64,000 nucleotides of DNA, from assembly GCF_003268025.1 (NCBI RefSeq), contig NZ_QLUW01000004.1:372001-436000 (forward strand). Reading direction: 5' to 3'. The notes beneath the pieces are model-generated. The model saw nothing but the letters and a program-made list of their open reading frames with translations, did not search any database and had not been told where the DNA came from. The translations under genes were made by a program, and so were the position numbers. Source of the DNA: Paenibacillus montanisoli (GTDB lineage Bacteria; Bacillota; Bacilli; Paenibacillales; Paenibacillaceae). The stretch's first letter is position 1, and each line of letters begins with the position of its first letter. Shown here piece by piece: positions 1 to 8,405 of the stretch.

Positions 1-912
1 CGCATTTGTCAGCTGATCGAAGATGCCGATGATCGGCAGGAAAACCCGGCTCAAATAATCGATAAACGCATAGAAAACGCCGAACGATATCGCCGTTTGC
101 AGCGATTGGCTGCCGAAATACCAAACCACATACGCCGTTACCAGACTGCCGATCGTACCGACAATATTCCGCGATGACAGCGAGAACACGCGGAACTGCT
201 TCACCTGATTGACATAACGGTCCTCGTTCAACACCTCGAATTCCTCGATCGTCAGCTTCTCCCTGCGAAACGCCTGAATGATCGGCATGACGACAATCGA
301 TTCATTGATCATCGCGTTCATGTCGCTGAGCCGGGCGCGCATGATCGTGATGAAGATTTTCGAGTATTTCAAGTGGACGTACATGACGACGACGAACAGC
401 GGCGGTACCAGAAGCGTGAACAGAGCAAGCCGCACGTCCAAAATAAACAGCGCCGTGTAAATCCCCGTCAGCTGCACGAAGCTGACGACGAACGTCGCCA
501 TGAAGCTCATGAACAGATCGCGCACGGCCTCCGTATCGTTCGCAACCCGCGATACGACCTGGCCGATCGGCGTATTGTCAAAATACTTCAGCGGAATGCG
601 GCTGATATGCCTCATCAGGTCGATCCGCATATTTTTGATAATGCGCAGGGCGGTCGTCTGCAGCAGGTACGATTGCGTGAAATTGCACACGCTCGCGGCA
701 AGCAGCAGCCCGAAATACAGGCCTAGCAGCTGCAACACGGCGGTTAAGTCGCGTTTATCGAGAGACAGATGCCGGTCGATGATCGTTTTCGTAATGAAAG
801 GTCCGCCGAGCTCGGCGCCGACGGCGCAGCATAGAATGAGCAGCGCCGCGATAATGCGGTATTTGTAGACGAGCGCATAGGCGATGAGCCTTCTCGTCGT
901 GGATGGTTGCAT
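1..912 (-). CDS. yheH: ABC multidrug exporter half-transporter, BmrD/YheH-like (3' end outside window)
   Basis: This is the N-terminal part (304 codons) of an ABC exporter half-transporter; the gene runs off the left edge. The visible protein is an ABC transmembrane domain with several hydrophobic segments. It includes the TPIGQVVSRVANDTEAVRDL stretch typical of the first coupling region. The ATP-binding domain would lie beyond position 1. Start is ATG at 912-910, with AGGAGG five bases upstream. The preceding same-strand gene is a YheI-like partner, and this gene order matches B. subtilis yheI-yheH (bmrC-bmrD), where the two form a heterodimeric drug exporter. By family knowledge the YheH partner carries the intact catalytic site, which cannot be checked here. 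Unusually, 275 bp separate it from its partner. Confidence 0.85.
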   Translation of the reverse strand, partial: MQPSTTRRLIAYALVYKYRIIAALLILCCAVGAELGGPFITKTIIDRHLSLDKRDLTAVLQLLGLYFGLLLAASVCNFTQSYLLQTTALRIIKNMRIDLMRHISRIPLKYFDNTPIGQVVSRVANDTEAVRDLFMSFMATFVVSFVQLTGIYTALFILDVRLALFTLLVPPLFVVVMYVHLKYSKIFITIMRARLSDMNAMINESIVVMPIIQAFRREKLTIEEFEVLNEDRYVNQVKQFRVFSLSSRNIVGTIGSLVTAYVVWYFGSQSLQTAISFGVFYAFIDYLSRVFLPIIGIFDQLTNA

Positions 913-1187
913 AGGTTCCTCCTATTTCAATGCCCGGACCGGGCTAATTGTGGGCGGCGATGCCGCGGTTCCAAAGCTAGCTCAGGAGCTTATCTTGGAA
1001 GCGAACCTCGGATCTGGCTGCGCGGACAGCAGGGATGTGCGGTTTCTGCGCCTAACGGTCATCGATGTCCGTTAGTGGCAGCCTGACGTGGCTTCTGCCG
1101 GATCCAGACCTAGCTCGCAACGGCTTCAACATCGCCGTTAACCCTGCCAGGCCTAACTCACTTCGGCTACATAATAGCCGATGCTTG
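913..1187. other. Intergenic spacer between the two exporter half-genes, with one palindrome
   Basis: This 275-bp spacer lies between two same-strand genes expected to be co-transcribed. I see no credible gene in it. It carries one copy of the CTAACGGACAT-type palindrome (1052-1075) and GC-rich sequence unlike a simple operon junction. No clear intrinsic terminator or promoter was found. Confidence 0.5.
1052..1075. repeat. Palindromic repeat, CTAACGG family (copy 1)
   Basis: The 24-bp palindrome reads CTAACGGTCAT-CG-ATGTCCGTTAG, with one mismatch between arms. Two better copies with the same arms occur at 54748-54770 and 54798-54821, so this is a dispersed repeat and not a chance dyad. Confidence 0.7.
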
Positions 1188-2930
1188 CTATTCTTCCAAG
1201 CTAGCCTCCATCTGCTGCCGGTCCCACTGCTGCCGGTACCAGCCGCCGAAGTGCATCAGCTGCTCGTGAGTTCCTTCCTCGGTCACGCGGCCTTCGTCCA
1301 GCACCAGAATCCAATCCGCATGGCTGACCGCGGATAACCGGTGCGTCGCGATAAACGTCGTCTTACCGGCCCGCTCTTGGCGGATATTATGGAGAATGCG
1401 GCTCTCGGTTCTGGCATCGACCGCGGACAAGGCATCGTCCAGCAGCAAAATTTCCGAATCGATGAGCAGCGCTCTCGCAATGGCCAGACGCTGCTTCTGC
1501 CCGCCGGACAGCATGACGCCGTTCTCGCCGACGATGGTGCCGAGCCCCTCGGGCATCGCGGCAATATCGGAGGCAAAGGAAGCCATCTCCACCGCCTTCG
1601 CGATTTCCTCCACCGAGGCTTCTGGCTTGCCGAGCGCGATATTGTCGCGGATCGACTTCGAGAGCAGCAGATGCTCCTGCGGCACATAGGCGATCCAGCG
1701 CTTTATGCGGTCGAGTGCGATCTGCTCGACAGGCACGCCCGAGATGATCAGCTGCTCCTGCTCGAGCGGATACTGCCGCAGCAGCTGCTTGAGCAGCGTG
1801 CTCTTCCCGCTGCCGGTACGGCCGACAATGCCGAGCGTCTGTCCTCGTTCGAGCGTGAACGATACCTGCTGCAAGCTGGGCTGCGTCGCAGCCGGATAAG
1901 TGAAGGTTAACCCTTTCATCTCAATTACGGTCGGCACCGCCACATCTGCCGGAGATGCCGCATCTTTCAGATCCGGCTCCTGCTTGAATGCTTGGTCCAG
2001 CCGGTCCGCCGAAGCGCTGCCCCGCTGCAGTACGTTGATGAATTCGCCGAAGGAGATCATCGGCCAAATTAACATGCCTAAATAAATATTAAAGGAGATT
2101 AACTGTCCCAGCGTGATCTCTTCATGAAAAACCAAATAACTGCCGTAGCCGATGCCGATCGAATAGCTGATGCCGACAATTAGCGAGATCAAAGGCTGAA
2201 AGAGCGCATTAAGCACGGAAACTTCGCGGTTGCGGTCCATCACCTCCGTCGTCACGCGGTCGAAGGCGTTCAGATCGGCATTCTCCTGCACGTACGAACG
2301 GATGACGCGAATGCCGGAGATGGATTCCAGCGCATGATTGTTCATTTTGCCGAATGCATCCTGAGCGGCCATAAACCGTATCCTTACCCGCTGGCCAAGC
2401 TTGTTGATGACAACCGCGAGCAGCGGCAGCGGGATTAACGCAGCCAGCATGAGCTTGTAGTCGATCAGCGAGATCATCATCACGATGACGACCGATGCTC
2501 CGACCAGCGTGTTCACGAGCGTCATGACGCCGTAGCCCGCCGTTTGGCCGATAGCCAAAATATCGTTCGTGGCAAGCGCCATCAGCTGGCCCGTATTATT
2601 GCGATGGAAGAACGACGGCGTCATGCGGGTCAAATGCGCCAGAAAACGCCCGCGCAGCAGCTTCTCGATCAGCACGGAGTTGCCGAACAGCGTCGTGATC
2701 CAAATGTAAACGAGCACGTATAAGAGCAAGGCAAGGCCGACGAGCAACAGGACGGTGCCGCTGAGCTGCGAAGCCGTCAGCGTGTGCTCGCGGATGCGGT
2801 CGATCGTATTGCCGATCATTTTGGGTGGCACGGTCTGCAGCAAGCTGACGGTCGTCATTAAGCCGATTGCCAGCGCGTAATGCATCCATCTGAGTTTAAA
2901 AAACCATTGAAGCCGTGTTACGAAAGACAA
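1188..2930 (-). CDS. yheI: ABC multidrug exporter half-transporter, BmrC/YheI-like
   Basis: The full-length half-transporter (580 aa) has an N-terminal six-helix membrane domain and a C-terminal ATP-binding domain. Visible motifs are Walker A (GIVGRTGSGKST), the signature LSGGQKQRLAIARAL and Walker B followed by Asp (LLLDDALSAVD). Asp in place of the usual catalytic Glu marks a degenerate nucleotide site, as known for BmrC. It should pair with the YheH-like product downstream to export drugs using one competent ATP site. I place the start at TTG 2930-2928, because AAAGGAGG lies seven bases upstream. The open frame extends to another TTG at 2957, but that lies upstream of this ribosome site. 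B. subtilis YheI is of similar length (about 585 aa). Confidence 0.9.
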   Translation of the reverse strand: MSFVTRLQWFFKLRWMHYALAIGLMTTVSLLQTVPPKMIGNTIDRIREHTLTASQLSGTVLLLVGLALLLYVLVYIWITTLFGNSVLIEKLLRGRFLAHLTRMTPSFFHRNNTGQLMALATNDILAIGQTAGYGVMTLVNTLVGASVVIVMMISLIDYKLMLAALIPLPLLAVVINKLGQRVRIRFMAAQDAFGKMNNHALESISGIRVIRSYVQENADLNAFDRVTTEVMDRNREVSVLNALFQPLISLIVGISYSIGIGYGSYLVFHEEITLGQLISFNIYLGMLIWPMISFGEFINVLQRGSASADRLDQAFKQEPDLKDAASPADVAVPTVIEMKGLTFTYPAATQPSLQQVSFTLERGQTLGIVGRTGSGKSTLLKQLLRQYPLEQEQLIISGVPVEQIALDRIKRWIAYVPQEHLLLSKSIRDNIALGKPEASVEEIAKAVEMASFASDIAAMPEGLGTIVGENGVMLSGGQKQRLAIARALLIDSEILLLDDALSAVDARTESRILHNIRQERAGKTTFIATHRLSAVSHADWILVLDEGRVTEEGTHEQLMHFGGWYRQQWDRQQMEASLEE

Positions 2931-3098
2931 AGTAGCGCCTCCTTTTTTACTGCTCAAAACTGACGATTACGCCTTCAAAGTTCCGCCATCTGGCTTGTAG
3001 TAGGTATACTCTGTAGGCACGATGCAAGTTATGCCGTATTCAGGGCATGCTTATTACTAATTTGCCGTAAAATGGATTTTCCCTGCCTGGAGATAAAC

Positions 3099-3140
3099 AA
3101 ACCCGCTCGGGAGCATGATACCAGCCCCTTAGGCGGGTTG
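3099..3140 (-). terminator. Candidate intrinsic terminator of the EamA transporter gene
   Basis: AACCCGC and GCGGGTT form a 7-bp stem around a long loop just past the stop at 3149, followed on the minus strand by a T-rich stretch (TTTGTTT). The long loop makes this moderate. Confidence 0.5.
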
Positions 3141-3148
3141 ATATTGTT

Positions 3149-4063
3149 CTATCTTGAAGGAGCCCCCTGCGGCTTAAGCGCAACGGCCCTTCTTGGCTTA
3201 CGGCCTGCCAGGAAGACGCCGAACAGAATGATGGCGAGTCCGGCGAGCATGTTCCACTTGATCGGTTCGTTCAGAAGAAGCGCTCCCCAGACGAGCGCCG
3301 TCGAAGGCACCAAATAGGTGACCATCGAAGCGAATTCGGCGCTTCCCTTCTCGACCATATAGTAGAACAAAATATAGGCAATGCCCGAACCGAGCATCCC
3401 GAGTCCGATGATATTAGGGATGTTGCTCATGGATGTCAAATGAGGCCAAGTAACGGATTCCGTAGTGAATGCGAGAGTCCCGCTAAAGACGGTGCTGCTC
3501 AGCAGCGTGCCGTATGTAATCTGGTACATGGTACAGCCACGAAGCGACAGCTGCTTGGATAATTGCGAACCCACCGCATAGCAAAATGTGGCTATCATCA
3601 TGCCGAGCAAGCCGATGCCGTCGATGGAGAGCAAAACGCCCGGCCGGATGCCAAGCAGAATCAGCAGGCCAATCGTTGCGATGCCGATGCCGAGCCACTG
3701 CATGCCATGCGACTTGCCCTTAAAGAATAGGATGCCGACAATGATCGTCCACACGGGTGTTGTCGCATTCAAGATCGAAGCCATGCTGCTCGTCAAATGC
3801 TGTTCGCTGAAGCCGATCAGCGTCCATGGAAAGGCAGTATTAATCATCGCCATGATAAACATGGCCGGCCACGGGATGGCGCGGAAGCCGAATGGTTTTT
3901 TGAAAATGAGCATGATAAGCAGCACTACGACCAGACCGCAGAAAGACCGCAGAAACGCGATGGACCACGGACCGAAGTCATGCAGCAAAACTTTAATGAA
4001 GTAAAACGAACCGCCCCAAATGAGACTTAACAGCAGAAGTGCGGCATAAATGAGTCTTGGCAA
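3149..4063 (-). CDS. EamA/DMT-family transporter
   Basis: This 304-aa protein of about ten hydrophobic segments has the duplicated five-helix layout of EamA (drug/metabolite transporter) proteins. The N-terminus has the characteristic LSLIWGGSFYFIK, and a second-half signature follows the mid-point (FGVFLAGRK ends the membrane part). Such proteins export amino acids or metabolites across the cytoplasmic membrane; the substrate cannot be told from sequence. The start is TTG at 4063-4061, with AAGGA seven bases upstream. It lies 23 bp downstream of the alkyltransferase-like gene and probably shares its transcript. Confidence 0.85.
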   Translation of the reverse strand: MPRLIYAALLLLSLIWGGSFYFIKVLLHDFGPWSIAFLRSFCGLVVVLLIMLIFKKPFGFRAIPWPAMFIMAMINTAFPWTLIGFSEQHLTSSMASILNATTPVWTIIVGILFFKGKSHGMQWLGIGIATIGLLILLGIRPGVLLSIDGIGLLGMMIATFCYAVGSQLSKQLSLRGCTMYQITYGTLLSSTVFSGTLAFTTESVTWPHLTSMSNIPNIIGLGMLGSGIAYILFYYMVEKGSAEFASMVTYLVPSTALVWGALLLNEPIKWNMLAGLAIILFGVFLAGRKPRRAVALKPQGAPSR

Positions 4064-4086
4064 GCTGAATCCTTCTTTCTATTCCT

Positions 4087-4407
4087 TTAATCGTTCGGCT
4101 CATATGGCTCGAACCTGTATTGCTCTAGATTGATAATGCCTGCGGGACTGACGTAAACGCCTTCCTCCTCGAGCAAAGCCCGCTGCAGGAAGCGGCCTTC
4201 ATCCTGCCCGATCGCAATTTCGCCCTTGCCGTTAATGACTCGGTGCCAAGGCAGCCCATGCTTCCCGCTCATGGAGTGCAGGATCCTTACCACCTGCCTG
4301 GCCCCTCGCGGACTTCCGGCTTGAGCGGCAATCTGGCCGTAGGTCATGACGGTTCCCGGCGGAATGCCCGCAATGACCGAGATAACGCGCTGCGTGAATG
4401 GTGTCAT
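4087..4407 (-). CDS. Alkyltransferase-like protein (ATL, MGMT-family DNA-binding domain)
   Basis: This 106-aa protein matches the DNA-binding domain of O6-alkylguanine-DNA alkyltransferases (GTVMTYGQIAAQAG, then the helix containing GARQVV). Where true MGMT proteins have the active-site PCHRV, this one reads PWHRVI. Trp in place of Cys is the hallmark of ATL proteins, which by family knowledge bind alkylated guanine without repairing it and hand it to nucleotide excision repair. It therefore should not be annotated as an active methyltransferase. The start is ATG at 4407, preceded by GGAGG. It is followed after 23 bp by the EamA gene. Confidence 0.88.
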   Translation of the reverse strand: MTPFTQRVISVIAGIPPGTVMTYGQIAAQAGSPRGARQVVRILHSMSGKHGLPWHRVINGKGEIAIGQDEGRFLQRALLEEEGVYVSPAGIINLEQYRFEPYEPND

Positions 4408-4550
4408 GTCGTTCCTCCTTAGTCTCTACTAGTATACACCCTTCAAAGCGGGCACCTGCAACCTTTTAGGATCGTTTCAAGTTCACCTTTAGAGAAATGA
4501 AGCGAAAGTATGGTAAAATAAATCTATTCTGTCCAATAGGAGTGAACCCA

Positions 4551-5783
4551 TTGCCAAGTTTCCAAGAAAAACTTGAGCGCTATGCCGCTCTGGCAGTTGA
4601 AGTCGGCGTGAATGTGCAGCCCGGTCAAACCCTAGTGATCACTACGTCGATTTCCTGCGCGCCTTTCGTGCGTCTAGTCGTGAAGAAAGCCTACGAAGCA
4701 GGCGCAAAGAACGTGCACGTCGAATGGAACGATGATACGATTACCCGTACCAAGTACGAGCTTGCTCCAGACGAAGCCTTTACGGAATATCCGGCGTGGC
4801 GCGCGAGGGGCTGGGAGGACATGGCCGCGAACAACGCAGCGTTCCTCAGCATCATCGCCCCGAATCCGGATTTGCTGAAAGGCATCAAGCCGGAGCGGAT
4901 CGCGAACGCGAACAAGGCGGCAGGCATCGCCCTGAAAACTTGGAGAACCTACACCATGTCGGACAAGGTCAGCTGGTCCATCGTCGCTGTACCGTCGCAG
5001 GCTTGGGCGGCCAAAGTATTCCCGGATGTCGAGCCGGACCGCCAAGAGGACACGCTATGGGATGCCATCTTCGCGGCAACCCGCATGAATGAAGAAGACC
5101 CGGTCGCAGCGTGGAAAAAGCATATCGAGGTGCTTGACGCGAAAGCGTCCCACCTGAACGAAAAGAAATTCCGCAAGCTGCACTATACCGGTCCGGGCAC
5201 CGATCTCACGCTTGAGCTGGCACCAGGCCATATCTGGATCAGCGCAGGCAGCGAGAATGCTAAGGGCGATATTTTCGTCGCGAACATGCCGACGGAGGAA
5301 GTGTTCACCGCACCGCTGAAAGGCGGCGTGAACGGCACGGTATCCAGCACGAAGCCGCTCAGCTACGGAGGCAACCTGATCAAGGACTTCTCCCTCACGT
5401 TCAAGGACGGCAAGATCATCGACGTTCAAGCCGAGGAAGGGCTCGAGGTACTCAAAAACCTCGTCGACACGGACGAAGGCGCCGCGTATCTCGGCGAAGT
5501 CGCGCTCGTTCCGCACCGTTCCCCGATCTCCGATACGAACCTCGTGTTCTATAACACGCTGTTCGACGAGAACGCGTCCTGTCACCTGGCTATCGGCAAA
5601 GCGTACGCATTCTGTATCGAAGGCGGCAAAACGATGAACGAAGAGGAGCAAATCGCAGCCGGTCTGAATAACAGCCTCGTCCACGTCGATTTCATGATCG
5701 GCTCCGCCGAACTGAACATCGAAGGCGAACGCGCCGACGGCACGAAGGAAATGATCTTCCACAACGGAAACTGGGCATTCTAA
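4551..5783 (+). CDS. ampS: M29-family aminopeptidase (AmpS-like)
   Basis: The 410-aa metallo-aminopeptidase belongs to family M29, whose members use a two-metal site to remove N-terminal residues from peptides in the cytoplasm. The C-terminal half shows the expected metal and catalytic stretches: NMPTEEVFTAP (Glu), GEVALVPHRSPIS (Glu, His), NTLFDENASCHLAIGKAY (Asp/Glu, His, Tyr) and HVDFMIGS (His, Asp). I choose TTG at 4551 as start because AGGAG lies eight bases upstream and the resulting length equals that of B. subtilis AmpS. An in-frame ATG at 4497 would add 18 residues and has no ribosome site. It is monocistronic, ending at a strong terminator. Confidence 0.9.
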   Translation: MPSFQEKLERYAALAVEVGVNVQPGQTLVITTSISCAPFVRLVVKKAYEAGAKNVHVEWNDDTITRTKYELAPDEAFTEYPAWRARGWEDMAANNAAFLSIIAPNPDLLKGIKPERIANANKAAGIALKTWRTYTMSDKVSWSIVAVPSQAWAAKVFPDVEPDRQEDTLWDAIFAATRMNEEDPVAAWKKHIEVLDAKASHLNEKKFRKLHYTGPGTDLTLELAPGHIWISAGSENAKGDIFVANMPTEEVFTAPLKGGVNGTVSSTKPLSYGGNLIKDFSLTFKDGKIIDVQAEEGLEVLKNLVDTDEGAAYLGEVALVPHRSPISDTNLVFYNTLFDENASCHLAIGKAYAFCIEGGKTMNEEEQIAAGLNNSLVHVDFMIGSAELNIEGERADGTKEMIFHNGNWAF

Positions 5784-5793
5784 TGAACCCCTC

Positions 5794-5833
5794 AAAGCCT
5801 AGCCGTCACCCCGAAAAGGTGCGGCTAGGCTTT
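5794..5833. terminator. Intrinsic terminator after ampS
   Basis: AAAGCCTAGCCG pairs perfectly with CGGCTAGGCTTT around a 16-base loop, with a T-rich tail on the plus strand. It may also act in the other direction. Confidence 0.85.
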
Positions 5834-5873
5834 CTATTTATACTGTGGCACTATACATTTCGTTAAACAACGA

Positions 5874-5910
5874 AAACAGCCAGCTGACGGTGATCCATCA
5901 CTGGCTGTTT
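5874..5910 (-). terminator. Intrinsic terminator of the amino-acid ABC operon
   Basis: AAACAGCCAG and CTGGCTGTTT form a 10-bp stem immediately downstream of the ATPase gene. On the minus strand it is followed by a T-rich run. Confidence 0.8.
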
Positions 5911-5921
5911 GGCTTTCTTTA

Positions 5922-6653
5922 TTAAAGCACCTTCGACAAGAACGCCTTCGTCCGTTCCTGCTGCGGCCGCTCGAAGATTTGCTCCGGCGTGCCCTGCTCC
6001 ACGATATAGCCCTGCTCCATGAAGATGACGCGGTCGCCGACCTCGCGGGCGAAGCCCATTTCGTGGGTGACGACGACCATCGTCATCCCTTCCTTGGCAA
6101 GCTCCTTCATGACGGCTAGCACCTCGCCGACCATCTCGGGGTCGAGCGCCGATGTCGGCTCGTCGAAGAGCATGATTTTCGGCTCCATCGCGAGTGCGCG
6201 CGCGATCGCGACGCGCTGCGATTGGCCGCCGGACAGCGATGCCGGGAAGGCGTTCGCTTTGTCGGCAAGACCGACCTTATCGAGCAGCTCCATCGCTTTG
6301 CTTTTCGCCTTTTGCGCTGGCCATTTGCGGATCTGGATCGGTCCGAGCGTAATATTGTCGAGCACCTTCAGATGCGGAAACAGATTGAACTGCTGGAATA
6401 CCATGCCGACTTCGGTGCGGATCTTGGTGATGCTCGTACTCTTGTCCATGAGCGACTTGCCTTCAATGGCAATGTTGCCGCCCGTCGGCTCCTCAAGCAA
6501 GTTCAGGCAGCGAAGAAACGTCGATTTGCCGGACCCGGACGGACCGATGACGACGACGACTTCTTTGCTGTCGATGTCGACCGAAATATTTTTGAGCACG
6601 ACATTGTCGCCGTATGCTTTCGATAGTTCCGTTACTTCAATAATAGGCTTCAT
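5922..6653 (-). CDS. Polar amino-acid ABC importer, ATP-binding protein (GlnQ/ArtR-like)
   Basis: This 243-aa ATPase of the polar amino-acid uptake family has Walker [10 protein letters not shown] at residues 37-45, the signature [14 protein letters not shown] and Walker [14 protein letters not shown]. It energises the permease encoded five bases upstream. The start is ATG 6653-6651, behind AAGGAAGG; the frame stays open upstream to 6749, but that stretch overlaps the permease gene and is not similar to ATPases. Gene order binding protein, permease, ATPase equals B. subtilis artPQR, so an arginine or other polar amino acid is likely. The exact substrate is not readable from sequence. Confidence 0.93.
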   Translation of the reverse strand: MKPIIEVTELSKAYGDNVVLKNISVDIDSKEVVVVIGPSGSGKSTFLRCLNLLEEPTGGNIAIEGKSLMDKSTSITKIRTEVGMVFQQFNLFPHLKVLDNITLGPIQIRKWPAQKAKSKAMELLDKVGLADKANAFPASLSGGQSQRVAIARALAMEPKIMLFDEPTSALDPEMVGEVLAVMKELAKEGMTMVVVTHEMGFAREVGDRVIFMEQGYIVEQGTPEQIFERPQQERTKAFLSKVL

Positions 6654-6658
6654 GTGCC

Positions 6659-7306
6659 TTACACCTTCCTTTCCACAGCAGCCAGAAGCTTGCTCAAGAA
6701 GTACGTAAGAACGAAATAGATAAACGCAGCCGCTAAGTATGGCTCCCATACGCGGATGTACTGTGCTTTCATCGCGTTGCTCCAGTACATGATCTCAGGC
6801 GCGGTAATGAGCGCAACCAGAGAGGAGTCCTTCACAAGCACGATAAATTCGTTGCCGAACGCCGGAATCATCCGTCTGATCGCCTGCGGCAGGATGACGA
6901 AGCGCATCGCTTGGGCATGGGTCATGCCGAGCGATTTGGCCGCTTCCATCTGGCCTTTGTCGATCGACTGAATGCCGGCTCTATAAATTTCAGCCGTGTA
7001 GGCTGCTGCATTCAAAGATAGAGCGGTAATGGCCGCGATCAACGCGTTTGTCTTACCGTAAAGGAGCGGAATGAGTCCGAAGTGCACGATATAGATCTGC
7101 ACGAGGAGAGGCGTTCCGCGGAAGAAGTTCACGTACGACTGCATCGGCCAGCGAAGAAACCGGCGCGAGGACATTTTGCCAAAGCTTACGCCAAGTCCGA
7201 GAATCGAGCCCAGCAGGATACTCGAGATCGAAATGGCGATCGTATACAGCGTCCCCTTAAGCAGAAGAGGCGCGTAGTCCCAAATAATATCAAATCTGAA
7301 ATCCAT
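6659..7306 (-). CDS. Polar amino-acid ABC importer, permease
   Basis: This 215-aa inner-membrane permease belongs to the HisM/GlnP family and has about five membrane segments. The ATPase-docking loop reads [25 protein letters not shown] (split here as [14 protein letters not shown] and the [11 protein letters not shown] that follows). The start ATG at 7306 has AAGGGCG upstream. A short hairpin (7382-7409) separates it from the binding-protein gene, and five bases separate it from the ATPase gene. A single permease gene implies a homodimer. Confidence 0.92.
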   Translation of the reverse strand: MDFRFDIIWDYAPLLLKGTLYTIAISISSILLGSILGLGVSFGKMSSRRFLRWPMQSYVNFFRGTPLLVQIYIVHFGLIPLLYGKTNALIAAITALSLNAAAYTAEIYRAGIQSIDKGQMEAAKSLGMTHAQAMRFVILPQAIRRMIPAFGNEFIVLVKDSSLVALITAPEIMYWSNAMKAQYIRVWEPYLAAAFIYFVLTYFLSKLLAAVERKV

Positions 7307-7381
7307 TCGAATTCGCCCTTTCGTTGTCTATAACCGAATGATGGGCGGCGAACGGACTCACCTGCTCGCACCCAAACTAAC

Positions 7382-7409
7382 AAAAAGGCATGCGCAGTTG
7401 CGCATGCCC
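7382..7409 (-). terminator. Intercistronic hairpin between binding-protein and permease genes
   Basis: On the minus strand GGCATGCGC and its complement form a near-perfect 9-bp stem with a small loop, followed by TTTTT. It sits 12 bases after the binding-protein stop. It probably lets only part of transcription through, giving more binding protein than membrane parts, and protects the upstream mRNA. Confidence 0.8.
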
Positions 7410-7419
7410 TTGGCGCCTC

Positions 7420-8244
7420 TTACTTCGCGTTCAGCAGATTCGCCGTATTTGGCTCCTCACCGAACCATTTCTTGTACAATTCCGCATACTTGCCATTCTC
7501 GATTACAGCTTTGATTGCCGGGTCCAATTTCGCCTTCAGGTCGCTGCCTTTAGGGTACAGGATGCCGTAGTACTCGGGAGTGAAGTTCGTTGTATCCGAA
7601 ACTTCGACGTATTTCTTGTCCGGGTTCTTCTTGATATAATCGCGAACGATTGCGATATCCGCTACAACCGCATCCGCGCCGCCTTGATCAAGCTCAAGCA
7701 AAGCAACGGCGTTGTTGTCGAATTTTTTCAGATCGGTATTTCCTTCGCCCATAATGCCCGTCATGAGAATATCGGCCGTCGTGCCGCTTTGAACGGCAAC
7801 CTTCTTGCCTTTCAAATCAAGCGCGCTCTTGATGTCACTGCCTTCCTTCACCATAATGACGTTGATGGATTCGAAATAAGGCATCGAGTAATCGTAAGTT
7901 TGCTTACGTTCATCAGTGATCGAAATGCTGGAAATGCCGGCTTGGAATTCATTGGCTTGCTTCACGCCTTCAAGCATGCCGTCCCAGCCCGTGTGCTTCA
8001 CTTCGTGTTTCAGACCTGCCTCTTGCATGACAAGATCAAGAAATTCGATGTCAAAGCCAGTGATGTTGTCCTTGTCCATGTATTCCATAGGAGCGTAGGC
8101 CGCATCTGTTGCAAACATATATGTCACATCTTCGCTGCTGTTGCCGGCCTCACTACCTGCATTATTCGAGTTTTTCGCTCCGCAGCCGGAGAGAACAACC
8201 GCAGCGACAAGAGTAAGAATAGCAATAAAATACCACTTTTTCAA
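7420..8244 (-). CDS. Polar amino-acid ABC importer, substrate-binding lipoprotein
   Basis: This 274-aa family 3 solute-binding protein has a hydrophobic signal ending in the lipobox LSGC, so it is anchored outside the membrane. The mature part has the family landmarks YAPMEYMDKD, ITGFDIEFLDLVMQE, KVAVQSGTT and the C-terminal NGKYAELYKKWFGE. It presents amino acids to the permease encoded downstream. The start is TTG at 8244-8242, with AGGGGG nine bases upstream. A sigma-A promoter is visible at 8283-8311, so this is the first gene of the operon. Confidence 0.93.
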   Translation of the reverse strand: MKKWYFIAILTLVAAVVLSGCGAKNSNNAGSEAGNSSEDVTYMFATDAAYAPMEYMDKDNITGFDIEFLDLVMQEAGLKHEVKHTGWDGMLEGVKQANEFQAGISSISITDERKQTYDYSMPYFESINVIMVKEGSDIKSALDLKGKKVAVQSGTTADILMTGIMGEGNTDLKKFDNNAVALLELDQGGADAVVADIAIVRDYIKKNPDKKYVEVSDTTNFTPEYYGILYPKGSDLKAKLDPAIKAVIENGKYAELYKKWFGEEPNTANLLNAK

Positions 8245-8282
8245 TTCTAGTACCCCCTATTAGTTTCTTTAGCACAGAAAAG

Positions 8283-8311
8283 ATTCTACCAAGAATCGAG
8301 GGGCGTTTCAA
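8283..8311 (-). promoter_or_regulatory. Sigma-A promoter of the amino-acid ABC operon
   Basis: On the minus strand TTGAAA and TAGAAT are separated by exactly 17 bp, with TG one base upstream of the -10 (extended -10). It lies about 40 bp before the binding-protein start. Confidence 0.8.
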
Positions 8312-8405
8312 TTTAAATTTTTAAATTGTCAGCTATTCTCACATATTACCATATTTATATGTTTATCCAAGTTAGTGTATAAATGATAACCTCAATGCCG
8401 CGATT

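Noticed and set aside
8245-8405. A missing kinase domain for the KdpD-like protein due to a frameshift
   Set aside because: The sequence after the stop codon holds the promoter of the next operon, and no kinase motif was found in any frame there.
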